From assembly GCA_002483085.1 (NCBI GenBank), contig DLHF01000060.1:1-47124 (forward strand): a stretch of 47,124 bases of DNA, in the 5' to 3' direction. Made by a program: the position numbers and the translations under genes. Source of the stretch: Ignavibacteria bacterium UBA7675 (GTDB taxonomy: Bacteria; Bacteroidota; Ignavibacteria; Kapaibacteriales; UB7675). Below, in pieces: positions 1 through 9,100 of this stretch; within the stretch, counting starts at the first letter, position 1, and each line of letters starts with the position of its first letter. Below the pieces are notes generated by a model that saw only the letters and a program-made list of their open reading frames with translations, had not been told where the DNA came from and made no database searches.

Positions 1-1
1 C

Positions 2-451
2 TATATCAGTCCCGATTTCAGCGAGAGTGTCGACCTTCGCATAGCACCTGTAGATAATCCTGATAATATTTCAACATATCGGCTCACGGATATTCTTCGC
101 GTAGGTCGTGCGCAGCTTTCTCGCGATGGCAATTGGTTGTCTGCATTGATGGAAGTACGCCTGCCTGATGATCGGTTTCTTTCTGCCAGCGCGATAACTG
201 GCCTCGGTATTATCGATCTTCGTCCGGGTAGCCCGTATCGGTACAAGATATATGCGTTTTATCCCGATCACAGCAATGCCTTCAAAGTCTGTGTGAATGG
301 CTTTTCTCTGCCTGGTTCTGCGTGGTCGCCTGATAATAAATATGTGTACCACGAACAGATTCGCCTGTCGGATACGACGGTTCAATTTGTGCGCCGCGAA
401 GTGGCTACAGGGAAAGTGGAAGTTATTAGTGACTTTAAGGGAGCGCCGTGA
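2..451 (+). CDS. TolB/WD40-like beta-propeller protein, 5'-truncated
   Basis: The frame is open from the window edge to a TGA at 449-451, so only the last ~149 residues are present and the start is outside the window. The fragment carries PD40/TolB-like blade signatures, 'LSRDGNWLSALM' and 'AWSPDNKYVYHEQ', which form blades of beta-propellers. It is clearly a paralogue of the next gene: both share the order 'GLGIxDLRxGSP', then a Y/F-rich stretch, then 'WSxDxKYxYHE', then a DSTxQxVR-like ending. Its stop overlaps the next start (TGATG), so the two are probably translationally coupled. By analogy with the neighbour it may be a lipoprotein, but its N-terminus is not visible. No enzymatic function can be inferred. 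Confidence 0.75.
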   Translation, partial: YISPDFSESVDLRIAPVDNPDNISTYRLTDILRVGRAQLSRDGNWLSALMEVRLPDDRFLSASAITGLGIIDLRPGSPYRYKIYAFYPDHSNAFKVCVNGFSLPGSAWSPDNKYVYHEQIRLSDTTVQFVRREVATGKVEVISDFKGAP

Positions 452-1554
452 TGAAGTATGTAGTTACTCTGCTATGTGTAGCCTTATGGTGTTCCTCCTG
501 TAATGACGAAGGTGGTACGGTAACTCCAACTCCTGTGGCCGCTTCGCCATTTGACTGGAACAACAGCGAATACGACTGGGCTGTTACGATTGTAGAAGAC
601 TGTAAAATGCGTGGATACGCGTTTTCGAGCTTTATACCGCACACCATTGTTCGGGTGTTTGGTGCAACAGACAACTATCTGTTAGTTACGGTTTTTCCTC
701 CTCCGGTGGAAAAGGGCGGCTTGTATCGTTACGATCTGGCAACAGGAGAACTCACGCTGCTGTGGACTTATGGAGCCGATTATGCGCAGCTCAGCCCCGA
801 TGGTTCGACCATTGCATTACGCGGTAGTATTCGCACTGTTGCTTTTCTCAATCCCGAAACGGGTGGTTATACCGTGTTTAGCGGATCAGCAGATAGCATT
901 GATAGCTTTGAAGGGAATGGCGCCGATGTGCGCTGGCTTCCCGACAGCCGTTCAGTGCTTGTGTACTTCACGATGAAGGATGGTCGTCGCGAAACTTTTC
1001 TGCTTTCAGCGCAACCGCCGCATACGCTTACGCCTTACTCACAGCGCGAAGTGTTATACACCTATTTTACAGGTACACGCGAGCTCTTTTTCAATCAGGA
1101 GATACGCGGTGTAAAAACATATATCGAAGAAAGGCGCATTGGTGACTCAACGATTATTTCGCGCACGAGAATGCCAAAGGGATTTTACTCGTTGGGCATC
1201 TTTAACGGAGGTGATGTATCGCCCGACGGGCAGTGGCTGGCAGCGCCTGTGCGGGCAAATCTCGCTATGACGCGGCTGAGCCACCTTGATATCATGGACG
1301 GACTCGGTATTTTCGACCTTCGCGAAGGCAGCCCTACACAGTACCAGTTGTACCGCTTTATCGGCGATCACACGCATTTCGAGTGCAATTGTCTGTCTCC
1401 TTACGATATTGGCTACAGCATGAACGCGACATGGTCGGCAGACAGTAAATATTTGTACCACGAGCGGCTGTTTATGAGCGATTCCACCATGCAACTCGTG
1501 CGCTACGATGTTGCGGCAGACACGTCGGGAGTCATTACGAACTTCTGGCGGTAA
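451..1554 (+). CDS. Lipoprotein with TolB/WD40-like beta-propeller
   Basis: This is a 367-residue protein that starts at ATG 451, overlapping the upstream TGA. A GTG at 448 in the same frame is an alternative start. Residues 1-16 form a lipoprotein signal (hydrophobic core LLCVALW) ending in CSSC, so Cys17 would be lipidated and the protein anchored in the outer or inner membrane facing the periplasm or surface. Blade-like motifs recur along the chain: 'YAQLSPDGSTIAL', 'VRWLPDSRSVLVYF', 'DVSPDGQWLAAP' and 'ATWSADSKYLYHE', typical of PD40/TolB propellers that act as protein-interaction scaffolds. It is a tandem paralogue of the truncated gene upstream. The exact function is unknown. Confidence 0.8.
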   Translation: MKYVVTLLCVALWCSSCNDEGGTVTPTPVAASPFDWNNSEYDWAVTIVEDCKMRGYAFSSFIPHTIVRVFGATDNYLLVTVFPPPVEKGGLYRYDLATGELTLLWTYGADYAQLSPDGSTIALRGSIRTVAFLNPETGGYTVFSGSADSIDSFEGNGADVRWLPDSRSVLVYFTMKDGRRETFLLSAQPPHTLTPYSQREVLYTYFTGTRELFFNQEIRGVKTYIEERRIGDSTIISRTRMPKGFYSLGIFNGGDVSPDGQWLAAPVRANLAMTRLSHLDIMDGLGIFDLREGSPTQYQLYRFIGDHTHFECNCLSPYDIGYSMNATWSADSKYLYHERLFMSDSTMQLVRYDVAADTSGVITNFWR

Positions 1555-1570
1555 TTTTGGAGGAATACAT

Positions 1571-1763
1571 TGTGGCGCGGGCGTCGCTAGCCGGAGACGG
1601 AGACGCACTGATGGGCGTCTCTACGGGGCGTCGCTGGCACCGGTTGCCGTTTGTTCTCATCTGCGGTGAAGGCGGAAAAGCCACGCAGCGGTTATTGCTG
1701 CGCGGTGCGGAGATGCGACGTAGAGCCGCCCGGAGGGCGGCTTTTCCGAAGACCGAAGCGCGA
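1571..1763 (-). repeat. Dispersed GC-rich intergenic repeat, copy R1 (reverse orientation)
   Basis: This is a reverse-orientation copy of the mosaic repeat seen at six other sites. The start module, read on the minus strand, is CGCTTCGGTCTTCGG at 1749-1763. The hairpin module is AGAGCCGCCC at 1722-1731 pairing with GGGCGGCTTT at 1735-1744. The GCACCGCGCAGCA module is at 1697-1709. The GACGCCC end modules are near 1581-1590 and 1625-1640. It fills the gap between two convergent genes and carries no credible ORF. Confidence 0.7.
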
Positions 1764-1773
1764 TACAAAACAC

Positions 1774-1801
1774 AAAGGCGACCCATATGGATCGCCTTTT
1801 T
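1774..1801. terminator. Bidirectional intrinsic terminator between convergent genes
   Basis: AAAGGCGA at 1774-1781 pairs perfectly with TCGCCTTT at 1792-1799. It is followed by a T-run on the plus strand and preceded by an A-run that serves the minus strand. It separates the beta-propeller lipoprotein gene from the convergent carboxylase gene. Confidence 0.85.
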
Positions 1802-1832
1802 GCGTTGTGCTATGCTGCAATAGTCCGCGTTT

Positions 1833-3377
1833 TTACAGCGGAATATTACCGTGTTTTTTCTTCGGATTGCTGTCTACTTTTGTCTCTAATATTTTCATTG
1901 CCTGAATGAGGCGTTTGCGTGTATCGCGCGGCAGAATGATATCGTCGATATAGCCGCGTTCGGCAGCTTCGTAGGGATTGGCAAAGCGTTCGGCGTATTC
2001 TGCTTCGAACTGTGCAATCGCCGCTACGCGGTCTTCGGCTGCGTCGATTTCGCTTTTGAAGAGGATTTCCACAGCGCCTTTTGCTCCCATCACAGCAATC
2101 TCGGCAGTTGGCCATGCAAAATTGAAGTCGCCCCGGATATGCTTAGAGTTCATCACATCATAGGCACCGCCATAGGCTTTGCGCGTGATCACTGTTACTT
2201 TGGGCACTGTTGCTTCGCAGAATGCGTACAGCAGTTTGGCGCCCTGGCGTATAATACCGCGCCATTCCTGATCGGTACCGGGCAGGAAGCCGGGTACATC
2301 TTCGAACACAACGAGCGGAATCTCGAAAGCATCGCAGAAGCGAACAAAGCGCCCACCCTTTACCGACGAGGCGATATCGAGCACGCCTGCCATTGCTGCG
2401 GGCTGGTTGGCAACAATACCGATGGGTCTGCCATCGAGCGTAGCAAAGCCCACGAGAATATTCGGAGCAAAATCTGCGTGTACTTCCAGAAAGTCGCCTT
2501 CGTCCACCACATCGCGGATGACGTCTTTCATATCGTATGGCTTATTGGGATTAGCGGGGATAATCGAGTCGAGCGCGTCGCAAAGGCGGGTTGGGGAGTC
2601 GGTGGTTGGCACTGCTGGTGCTCCATCGCGGTTGTTGGAGGGCAGGAAGCTCATCAGGCGCCGCACTTCGAGCAGGCATTCAATTTCATTCTCGCAGGCA
2701 AAATGAGCTACACCAGACTTCGACGCGTGAGTATCGGCGCCGCCGAGTTCCTCGAAAGTCACTTCTTCGTGAGTAACGGTTTTCACAACATTGGGGCCTG
2801 TAACGAACATATACGATGTTCCGCGCACCATAAAGATAAAATCGGTAATAGCAGGCGAATACACAGCACCACCAGCACATGGGCCGAGAATAACAGAAAT
2901 TTGCGGAATGACACCGCTTGCAAGCGTATTGCGTAGGAAGATATCTGCGTAGCCGCCCAGCGATACAACACCCTCCTGGATACGTGCTCCGCCCGAGTCG
3001 TTGAGCCCAATAACTGGAGCCCCGATTTTCATAGCGAGGTCCATCAGCTTGCAAATTTTCTCTGCATGAGCTTCTGCAAGGGAGCCACCGAAGACCGTAA
3101 AATCCTGGGAGAACACACACACGATGCGACCGTCGATAGTGCCTGTACCAGTGACCACGCCATCGCCGAGCGGTCGGTTTTGATCGAGGCCAAAATTCCG
3201 CGAACGGTGGCGCGCGAACATGTCGATTTCTTGGAATGAACCTTCGTCGAGCAGTACTTCCAATCGCTCGCGTGCAGTGAGCTTGCCGCGTTTATGCTGC
3301 TGTGCAATTCGTTTTTCGCCGCCGCCGAGCTGTGCTTCTGCGCGCAGTTGTTCAAGTCGTTCGATTCGATTATCCAT
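1833..3377 (-). CDS. pccB: Acyl-CoA (probably propionyl-CoA) carboxylase beta subunit
   Basis: This 514-residue carboxyltransferase subunit transfers CO2 from carboxybiotin to an acyl-CoA, typically propionyl-CoA to methylmalonyl-CoA, in the cytoplasm. The crotonase-like fold is duplicated. The N-terminal oxyanion-hole motif is 'SGGARIQEG' (about 128-136) and the C-terminal one is 'YGGAYDVM' (about 402-409). An aspartate in the second motif (D407) matches the residue associated with propionyl-CoA preference in characterised PccB, where acetyl-preferring homologues carry a hydrophobic residue; this assignment is from family knowledge. Length is normal. No biotin carboxylase or biotin carrier gene lies nearby, so partners must be encoded elsewhere. 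A decarboxylase role (methylmalonyl-CoA decarboxylase alpha) is an alternative. The start lacks a Shine-Dalgarno sequence. Confidence 0.93.
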   Translation of the reverse strand: MDNRIERLEQLRAEAQLGGGEKRIAQQHKRGKLTARERLEVLLDEGSFQEIDMFARHRSRNFGLDQNRPLGDGVVTGTGTIDGRIVCVFSQDFTVFGGSLAEAHAEKICKLMDLAMKIGAPVIGLNDSGGARIQEGVVSLGGYADIFLRNTLASGVIPQISVILGPCAGGAVYSPAITDFIFMVRGTSYMFVTGPNVVKTVTHEEVTFEELGGADTHASKSGVAHFACENEIECLLEVRRLMSFLPSNNRDGAPAVPTTDSPTRLCDALDSIIPANPNKPYDMKDVIRDVVDEGDFLEVHADFAPNILVGFATLDGRPIGIVANQPAAMAGVLDIASSVKGGRFVRFCDAFEIPLVVFEDVPGFLPGTDQEWRGIIRQGAKLLYAFCEATVPKVTVITRKAYGGAYDVMNSKHIRGDFNFAWPTAEIAVMGAKGAVEILFKSEIDAAEDRVAAIAQFEAEYAERFANPYEAAERGYIDDIILPRDTRKRLIQAMKILETKVDSNPKKKHGNIPL

Positions 3378-3598
3378 GAGATTCTGATAGTTCGGACAAT
3401 ACGTATATGAATTACATCAGTGATGTACAGCTTGGAAGTTTCCTTACTGTACGTGCACTGCAAACCGCCAAATTACACATGCTGTGAGGACTGGACAAGT
3501 AGGAGCCGCGACTTCGGGTAGATGTTGTGGGCGAATAGCTCGAAAAAATTTATATTTTAGACAATTCACAAACCTATCACATCCTTCTTGCCTGTTCT

Positions 3599-4504
3599 AT
3601 GAAAAAGTCGATTCTCAAATGGTTCCTGTGGTTCGTAGCAGGTTTCTTTGTGTTTTTTGGGGCGCGTCTTATCTATGGCTATACCGCATATCCTGATGGC
3701 GTAGATCGTTCCTACTACGAAGATGACGGCTTTCGTTTTTCGGTGCGTAACTTTGCCAGTTATAATAAGATGAGCTATAAATCTGATGGTGGAGGAGGTA
3801 TATCGCCTGATGCTGCTGTGCCCGACGCGGTGCAGGCAGGCGGGATGAAATATGAAAAGGTGGGGGTTGCACGCAGCGGCACCGACAACTTCGACAGCGA
3901 TGAACACAAGACGCGTTCGCTTATCAAGCAGCACAGTATTTTAGTGCAGTTCGAGCAAAGCTCTGGTCTGAAAGGCAGGCGCATGCTGCATCTCGGGCTC
4001 GGCGTGTTGCCCGACCAGTTCGACAACGTGATAGCACAACTGCGGGGCATTGGCCATCTTCGGTCGATTCGCGTGGACAAAACCGACAAAACAAATGAGT
4101 ACCGCGAGCTGCGCGCTAAGAGAATTTCGCTGGAAAAAACGCGTGATGCGCTTGTAGCGCTCAAAAGCCGGAGTGGCAGCGTAGACGAAGCCGTTTCTCT
4201 TGAAAATCGCATTTTCGACATAGAGGAGCAGCTTCAATCGCTGGGTGTAAAGCTCGGAGAGTTCGACACAGAAAACGAGTTCTGTACTGTAAAATTCTCT
4301 TTGTACGAAACAGCTTCGCTTACCATCCCGTTTGCAAGCCGCCTGAAAACAGCATTTGAATGGACTGTAAAGTTTTATTTTGGTTTTATGATTGTGCTCA
4401 CTTTAGGGCTGGCTGCTCTCTTCCTTGTCATAACAATTACAGAAAAACTGCGCCAGATGTTTGCTCCAAAAGAAACGAACCGCACACAGCCCCCGCAATC
4501 ATAA
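3599..4504 (+). CDS. DUF4349 membrane protein
   Basis: This 301-residue protein has an N-terminal transmembrane segment (about 5-26), a soluble middle domain and a second transmembrane helix near the C-terminus (about 258-281). The middle region fits the DUF4349 family: a 'DQFDNVIAQLRGIGHLRSI' segment is followed by 'TDKTNEYRELRAKRISLEKT' and a charged coiled-coil-like stretch (about 155-220), then a beta-rich 'FCTVKFSLYE'. DUF4349 proteins are membrane-anchored extracytoplasmic proteins of unknown function. It is followed 60 bases later by lspA on the same strand, which suggests cotranscription. A weak TATATTTT -7-like element lies at 3551-3558. The start has no Shine-Dalgarno sequence. Confidence 0.8.
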   Translation: MKKSILKWFLWFVAGFFVFFGARLIYGYTAYPDGVDRSYYEDDGFRFSVRNFASYNKMSYKSDGGGGISPDAAVPDAVQAGGMKYEKVGVARSGTDNFDSDEHKTRSLIKQHSILVQFEQSSGLKGRRMLHLGLGVLPDQFDNVIAQLRGIGHLRSIRVDKTDKTNEYRELRAKRISLEKTRDALVALKSRSGSVDEAVSLENRIFDIEEQLQSLGVKLGEFDTENEFCTVKFSLYETASLTIPFASRLKTAFEWTVKFYFGFMIVLTLGLAALFLVITITEKLRQMFAPKETNRTQPPQS

Positions 4505-4564
4505 GAACGAGGGCTGTTCGTCCTTCACGCGCGCGCGATAACTGCAATTATTGGAATACGAAAA

Positions 4565-5158
4565 ATGGATCAGCATACAACTGGATTGCCCGCCGAAGCC
4601 GCAGAAAAAACCATGTCTCCTGTTCTTTCCCGAACATCTGGCCCGCGCCGAATTGTCGTTGCTCTTCTGATTCTTTTGGCAACGGTGGGCTGCGACAGAG
4701 CTGCGAAATACATTGCACAGGACACACTGATGCTGTCTCCCCCAATCTCGCTTCTCGGCGACGTTGTGCGCTTCGAATATGCCGAGAATACGGGTGCTTT
4801 TCTCAGCCTCGGCTCGGACCTGCCCGATACCGTGCGGTTTGCTGTGCTGGGCGTCGCCGTGGGGCTTGTGCTTGTTGGGATTATCGTGTATATATTCCGC
4901 ACGCGAACGCTGCACATCACAGAGCTCTGGGCACTGTCGCTTATCGCAGGTGGCGGTGCAGGCAATCTTATCGACAGGCTTACGACTGGTTATGTCGTGG
5001 ACTTTGTAAGCATGGGATTCAGCGGGCTTCGCACTGGCATTTTCAACGTGGCTGATGTGGCAATTACCGGAGGCGTGCTTCTGTTTGTGCTTGCTCGTCT
5101 GCGCCATTCTGAGCCCGAGGCACCACCTGCCGAGCCACCAGTAGTATCTGCCTCGTAG
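4565..5158 (+). CDS. lspA: Lipoprotein signal peptidase (signal peptidase II)
   Basis: LspA is the inner-membrane aspartyl protease that cleaves signal peptides from prolipoproteins after lipidation of the conserved cysteine. This 197-residue copy has all family blocks: 'CDRAAKYIA' (43-51), 'ENTGAFLSLG' (74-83), 'GGGAGNLIDRL' (129-139), 'VVDF' (144-147) and 'FNVADVAI' (160-167). The catalytic aspartates are D137 and D164. Four hydrophobic segments are visible. The N-terminus is about 20 residues longer than usual, so the Met at residue 17 is an alternative start. The proline-rich C-terminal tail is also extended. The window encodes many lipoprotein substrates for this enzyme. Confidence 0.95.
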   Translation: MDQHTTGLPAEAAEKTMSPVLSRTSGPRRIVVALLILLATVGCDRAAKYIAQDTLMLSPPISLLGDVVRFEYAENTGAFLSLGSDLPDTVRFAVLGVAVGLVLVGIIVYIFRTRTLHITELWALSLIAGGGAGNLIDRLTTGYVVDFVSMGFSGLRTGIFNVADVAITGGVLLFVLARLRHSEPEAPPAEPPVVSAS

Positions 5159-5284
5159 CGGTATCACAGCAAGCGCGTTTTGTCTCTTGGCGCTGTGGAG
5201 CGTCTTACTGCACTATTGGCACCAGCCGCTGATAACAGTTATACTGTATGGTGCTCAAGTGTAAAAAGACCACGGGGCTTGGGG

Positions 5285-5707
5285 CTACTCCTGTAGGTCG
5301 TTGCCATCGCTATCGCCGAGAAGCCTACGCAATTCACCCGATAGGTGTTCATCTACTTCGCGGGGAATACCCTCGCTGCTCACCGTGTGGTTGATATTGC
5401 GCCGTTCCAGTTCGGTGCGTACACCGGTGAGCTGTCTGCGCAGGTAGCCATACTCCGCCAGCAGGATTTTCTCTAAAGTCATCAGATTTGTGTGATAGGT
5501 TTCTAATTCCTTCGACGTAAGATCGGCGGGAGGAGCTTCGAATACCTTTTTATTCGTCGATGTATCAACGAGAATGCTCACCTGCTGCTGTGCAGGATCG
5601 CGCAGCTCGATATTGTTTACCATAATAATCTCCTCATCAGGCTGAAGAATTTGGAGCATACGCAGAAGCTCGTGGAGATCATTTTTGCCGATAATATATT
5701 GTATCAT
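5285..5707 (-). CDS. Hypothetical protein
   Basis: I do not recognise this protein. It is about 140 residues, charged and probably soluble, with a leucine-rich N-terminal helix ('DLHELLRMLQIL'), a short beta-type middle ('QQVSILVDTSTNKKVFEAP') and a long helical, charged C-terminal half. The start is uncertain. ATG 5707 gives the longer product but has no ribosome binding site. ATG 5623 ('MVNNIELRD') has a strong GAGGAGA Shine-Dalgarno seven bases upstream and would give a 112-residue protein. The same frame stays open to 5881, but that extension does not look protein-like. It converges on lspA. Confidence 0.6.
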   Translation of the reverse strand: MIQYIIGKNDLHELLRMLQILQPDEEIIMVNNIELRDPAQQQVSILVDTSTNKKVFEAPPADLTSKELETYHTNLMTLEKILLAEYGYLRRQLTGVRTELERRNINHTVSSEGIPREVDEHLSGELRRLLGDSDGNDLQE

Positions 5708-5958
5708 GTATATACAGGGATATGAGTACGAATGAATGATCGGGCGGAGCCGGAGCGAAAATAACAAAATCGCAGAAAATATATGGATGTTGTCTACAGT
5801 CTTGCAAAAGTTTACAACATTTCTGTGCGGCGTGTCTCGCTGGCAGCCGCTGTAAATAGGTGTGGTGCCAGACTCGAACATTTTTTCTCTTGTCGTTTCT
5901 CCTTATATTTCGTGCTGCCGAATAAGGCCTTCTGCAATTCTATCTTTTTTAAGAGCTT

Positions 5959-7086
5959 ATGAGTGTTGTTGTACGATCTGTCGCATCGCCTGCCGATACG
6001 ATGAAGTTTATCAAAAGTCAGTGGAATTTTTATAAAAATGATCCCAACTGGGTTGCTCCGATCATTGCCGACCGCAAAAAGCTGCTGGATACAAAGGTAA
6101 ATCCCTTTTATCTGCATTCGTCCATGCAGTTGTTTCTGGCCGAGGACAATGGCGTGGTCGTGGGGCGTATTGCTGCGATTGTCAATGACAACCACAACAA
6201 AACACATAACGACAAAGTGGGGTTCTTTGGCTTTTTCGAGTGTGCAGACGACCAAAAGGTAGCTGATGCTCTGTTTGCTGCCGCTGCCGACTGGCTGAAA
6301 AAAAAGGGTATGACAGAGATGCGCGGTCCTGCAAATCCGTCGATGAACGACGAGTGCGCTCTGCTCGTAGATGGATTCGACTTGCCGCCAGTTGTGCTGA
6401 TGACCTACAACCCACCGTACTACGCTCGGCTTATCGAAAAAGCAGGATTTGCAAAAATCAAAGATCTGTACGCTTACCTGCTGAAGCAGGAGGACTACCG
6501 ATCTGAAAAGCTCCAGCGTTTGAACAACGCGATTCGCCAGCGCAACAAGCTCACTATTCGGGAAGTAGATTTTAAAAATAAACAGCAGTTTCGCAAAGAT
6601 GTCACCACGATCAAAGACCTGTACAACAGTGCCTGGCAGCCCAACTGGGGCTTTGTGAAAATGACTAATGAAGAGTTCGACTTTCTCGCCAAAGACCTAA
6701 AGCAGATTGCCGATCAGCGCTACACGGTTATTGCAGAGTCCGACGGAAAGCCTGTTGGCTTTATGCTTGCTCTGCCCGATATCAACCAGTCGCTTATATA
6801 CCAAAAAAGCGGTAGGCTCCTGTCCGCTGTGTGGCACTTGCTTACCAAAAAGAAGAAAATTAATACGTTGCGTATTATCGTGCTTGGTGTGCTGCCGCAG
6901 TATCAGGGGCGGGGCATTGATGCAGTGCTGTACGACGAAGCTGGTGCCCGTGGCCTTCCTCACGGAATTACTCAGGGCGAAGCGTCGTGGGTATTAGAAG
7001 ACAATGTAGAAATGAACCACGCACTCCAGCACGCTATGCACGGAAAGCTGTACAAAACGTACAGGATGTATCAGAAAGGATTGTAG
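5959..7086 (+). CDS. YghO-like GNAT-fold protein
   Basis: This 375-residue protein resembles the YghO family of GNAT-related (N-acetyltransferase-fold) proteins. A highly characteristic block 'GPANPSMNDECALLVDGF' (123-140) is followed by 'YNPPYYARLIEKAGF', and the C-terminal half carries an acetyl-CoA-loop-like 'LGVLPQYQGRGIDAVLYDE'. The architecture suggests two GNAT-like halves, the second more likely to bind acyl-CoA. The physiological substrate is unknown. It is cytoplasmic, with no signal or membrane segment. It has its own short upstream region with a near-match TATATTTC at 5904-5911, and no Shine-Dalgarno. It stands alone as a transcription unit. Confidence 0.82.
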   Translation: MSVVVRSVASPADTMKFIKSQWNFYKNDPNWVAPIIADRKKLLDTKVNPFYLHSSMQLFLAEDNGVVVGRIAAIVNDNHNKTHNDKVGFFGFFECADDQKVADALFAAAADWLKKKGMTEMRGPANPSMNDECALLVDGFDLPPVVLMTYNPPYYARLIEKAGFAKIKDLYAYLLKQEDYRSEKLQRLNNAIRQRNKLTIREVDFKNKQQFRKDVTTIKDLYNSAWQPNWGFVKMTNEEFDFLAKDLKQIADQRYTVIAESDGKPVGFMLALPDINQSLIYQKSGRLLSAVWHLLTKKKKINTLRIIVLGVLPQYQGRGIDAVLYDEAGARGLPHGITQGEASWVLEDNVEMNHALQHAMHGKLYKTYRMYQKGL

Positions 7087-7471
7087 AGCAGCTCATCGCA
7101 GTATGCGTCCGTAGCTGTTGCAATCCGGTGTGGCACAGCCCGAGAAACTTAGAGAGAAACAAGCCTCCGATATTTATAGTAATGTTGGGGGCTTGTCGTT
7201 TCTGGTTGCCAACTTGCGCGCAAAGCACATCCGTAAAGGTATTTACCACGGACAACGGCCATGGAAGCAACGCGGGCGGGCGAACAGGGACGGGACGAGC
7301 AGGAATTGCCGACGAAGTGCAGAGAGCAAGGAGATCGTTTTGTTTCTGTTGGCGCTTCGGCGAGCTGGGTCGATACTTGATACCACACAAATTTCTCATC
7401 TACTGATAGCTACGTCGCGCAATCTGTGTGTGCACACAAACTACATTTCCTCTGGTGTTTATTCGTCGTAG
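7087..7471. other. Intergenic gap upstream of purF promoter
   Basis: No credible gene is seen here. Short open frames cross it, but none has a ribosome binding site or protein-like composition. Its only clear structure is the hairpin at 7159-7196 described separately. Confidence 0.5.
7159..7200 (+). terminator. Candidate intrinsic terminator after the YghO-like gene
   Basis: ACAAGCCTCC at 7159-7168 pairs with GGGGGCTTGT at 7187-7196 (10 bp with one wobble, 18-base loop). Only a weak T-rich tail (CGTTTCTGG) follows, so termination is plausible rather than certain. Confidence 0.4.
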
Positions 7472-7502
7472 TTGGTTCGGCAGATTTTCCGCCGTAGTTT
7501 TG
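7472..7502 (+). promoter_or_regulatory. Bacteroidetes-type promoter for purF
   Basis: TTG at 7472-7474, a 20-base spacer, then TAGTTTTG at 7495-7502. This matches the -33 TTG / -7 TAnnTTTG pattern known for Bacteroidetes primary sigma factors. It predicts a start near 7509 and places the purF start at 7535 rather than at the upstream GTG 7472. Confidence 0.55.
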
Positions 7503-7534
7503 CAGCTCTGAATTGTTCATTTTCGGCAGATACA

Positions 7535-9064
7535 ATGACGCAATCCTCCGATTCCATGACGCAATCGCCCAAAGATTTCGATAAGCCACAGTGCAACTGC
7601 GGTGTGGTGGGTGTTTTTAATCATCCGCAGGCAGCGGTGATGACGTACTATGCGCTGCACGCGCTGCAGCATCGCGGCCAGGAAGCAGCAGGCATCGTGG
7701 CCGCAAACTTCAGCGAAGAGAAAAACCGGACGGTGTTCTCTGACTATAAAGCGCCGGGGTTGGTACTGGATGTGTTTGCTGATAGCGATATCCTTACCAA
7801 ACATCTGCGCGGCAATAGATCGGTAGGGCATAACCGCTACTCGACAACCGGCAGCATGACCTCGGCTAATATCCAGCCGTTTCTTATCAAATATCGCATG
7901 GGCAATCTCGCCCTGGCCCACAATGGCAATCTTACAAATACGAAGACTCTGCGGGAAGCTCTGCAAAACGATGGTGCTATTTTCCAGTCGACAACCGACA
8001 GCGAGCTCTTTCTGCATCTGATTGCTCGCAGCAGAAAGGAAACGCAGCTCGAACAGATTCGCGAAGCTCTGCGTATTACACGTGGTGCTTATTCTCTGGC
8101 TGTGCTTACCGATGAAGCGCTGTATGTAGCCCGCGATCCTCATGGCTTCCGCCCGCTGGCCGTAGGCCGTATCCGCAATGATGATGGATACTATGCTTAT
8201 ATCGCCGCGTCGGAAACCTGTGCATTCGATATTATCAATGCTGAGTTTGTGTGCGATGTAAAGCACAACGAAATCCTGGTGATTGACCGCAATACAGTGG
8301 AAACTGGGGAAATTCGCTCCTATCCAATCGACGATGTTACACCCGTTGCCCGCCAGTGTGTGTTCGAGTATGTCTATTTCTCGCGCCCTGATAGCCGGAT
8401 TTTTGGTCATAGCGTCGATAAAGTACGCCGCAAACTTGGCAAGGCTCTGGCCGAAGAGCATCCGGTGTACCCGGAAGTAGAAGGCGACCGCGTGCGCACG
8501 ATTCCCGTGCCCGATAGCGCTAATACGGCGGCGCTTGGCTATGCCGATCAAAGCCAGAAAATGGGCGTGCCGAATAAATACGAAATCGGCCTGATTCGCA
8601 GCCATTATGTAGGACGGACGTTTATTGCGCCCGGGCAGAACAACAGGGAAATGAAGGTAAAAGTGAAGTTCAACCCGGTGGAAGGCGTGATCAAAGATCG
8701 GCAGGTTGTGCTTATCGACGATTCGATTGTGCGCGGAACAACGTCGCGCTCGCTTGTACGGCTCATTCGCGGGGCCGGGCCGAAAGAAGTCCATATGCGT
8801 ATTTCCTCGCCGCCCGTGACTCATCCCTGTAAGTACGGAATGGATTTCCCGAGCCGAGAGGAATTAATTGCTAATAATTATGAGTGTGATGCCGATAAGA
8901 TTGGTGCAGCTATTGAGGTAGATACGCTTGCGTATCTCTCGGTAGAGCAGCTTATGAAAAATGTTCCGCAGGATGAAGGCGTTTCCTATTGCAATGCTTG
9001 CTTTACAGGGAGCTATCCTGTGGAGATTGATCTCAGCGCTGTGAAACACTTTACTGAAGACTGA
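7535..9064 (+). CDS. purF: Amidophosphoribosyltransferase
   Basis: PurF makes 5-phosphoribosylamine from PRPP and glutamine, the first committed step of purine synthesis. With the start at ATG 7535 the protein has 509 residues. A short propeptide precedes the glutaminase nucleophile Cys22 ('CGVVGVF'), as in the self-processing Bacillus-type enzyme. The glutaminase domain carries 'HNRYSTTG' and 'LAHNGNL'. The phosphoribosyltransferase domain carries the PRPP loop 'VVLIDDSIVRGTTS' (about 391-404). All four cysteines expected to bind the 4Fe-4S cluster are visible: 'RQCVFEY', 'HPCKYGMD' and the pair in 'YCNACFTG'. So this is the iron-sulfur, oxygen-sensitive class. It is monocistronic with its own terminator. 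Confidence 0.97.
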   Translation: MTQSSDSMTQSPKDFDKPQCNCGVVGVFNHPQAAVMTYYALHALQHRGQEAAGIVAANFSEEKNRTVFSDYKAPGLVLDVFADSDILTKHLRGNRSVGHNRYSTTGSMTSANIQPFLIKYRMGNLALAHNGNLTNTKTLREALQNDGAIFQSTTDSELFLHLIARSRKETQLEQIREALRITRGAYSLAVLTDEALYVARDPHGFRPLAVGRIRNDDGYYAYIAASETCAFDIINAEFVCDVKHNEILVIDRNTVETGEIRSYPIDDVTPVARQCVFEYVYFSRPDSRIFGHSVDKVRRKLGKALAEEHPVYPEVEGDRVRTIPVPDSANTAALGYADQSQKMGVPNKYEIGLIRSHYVGRTFIAPGQNNREMKVKVKFNPVEGVIKDRQVVLIDDSIVRGTTSRSLVRLIRGAGPKEVHMRISSPPVTHPCKYGMDFPSREELIANNYECDADKIGAAIEVDTLAYLSVEQLMKNVPQDEGVSYCNACFTGSYPVEIDLSAVKHFTED

Positions 9065-9100
9065 TAACGGCAGGTATTCCACCAAACCTGTCATGGCTAT

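Noticed and set aside
7118..7471. Plus-strand open frame of about 117 codons before purF
   Set aside because: Its composition looks random, it has no ribosome binding site and it ends inside the purF promoter.
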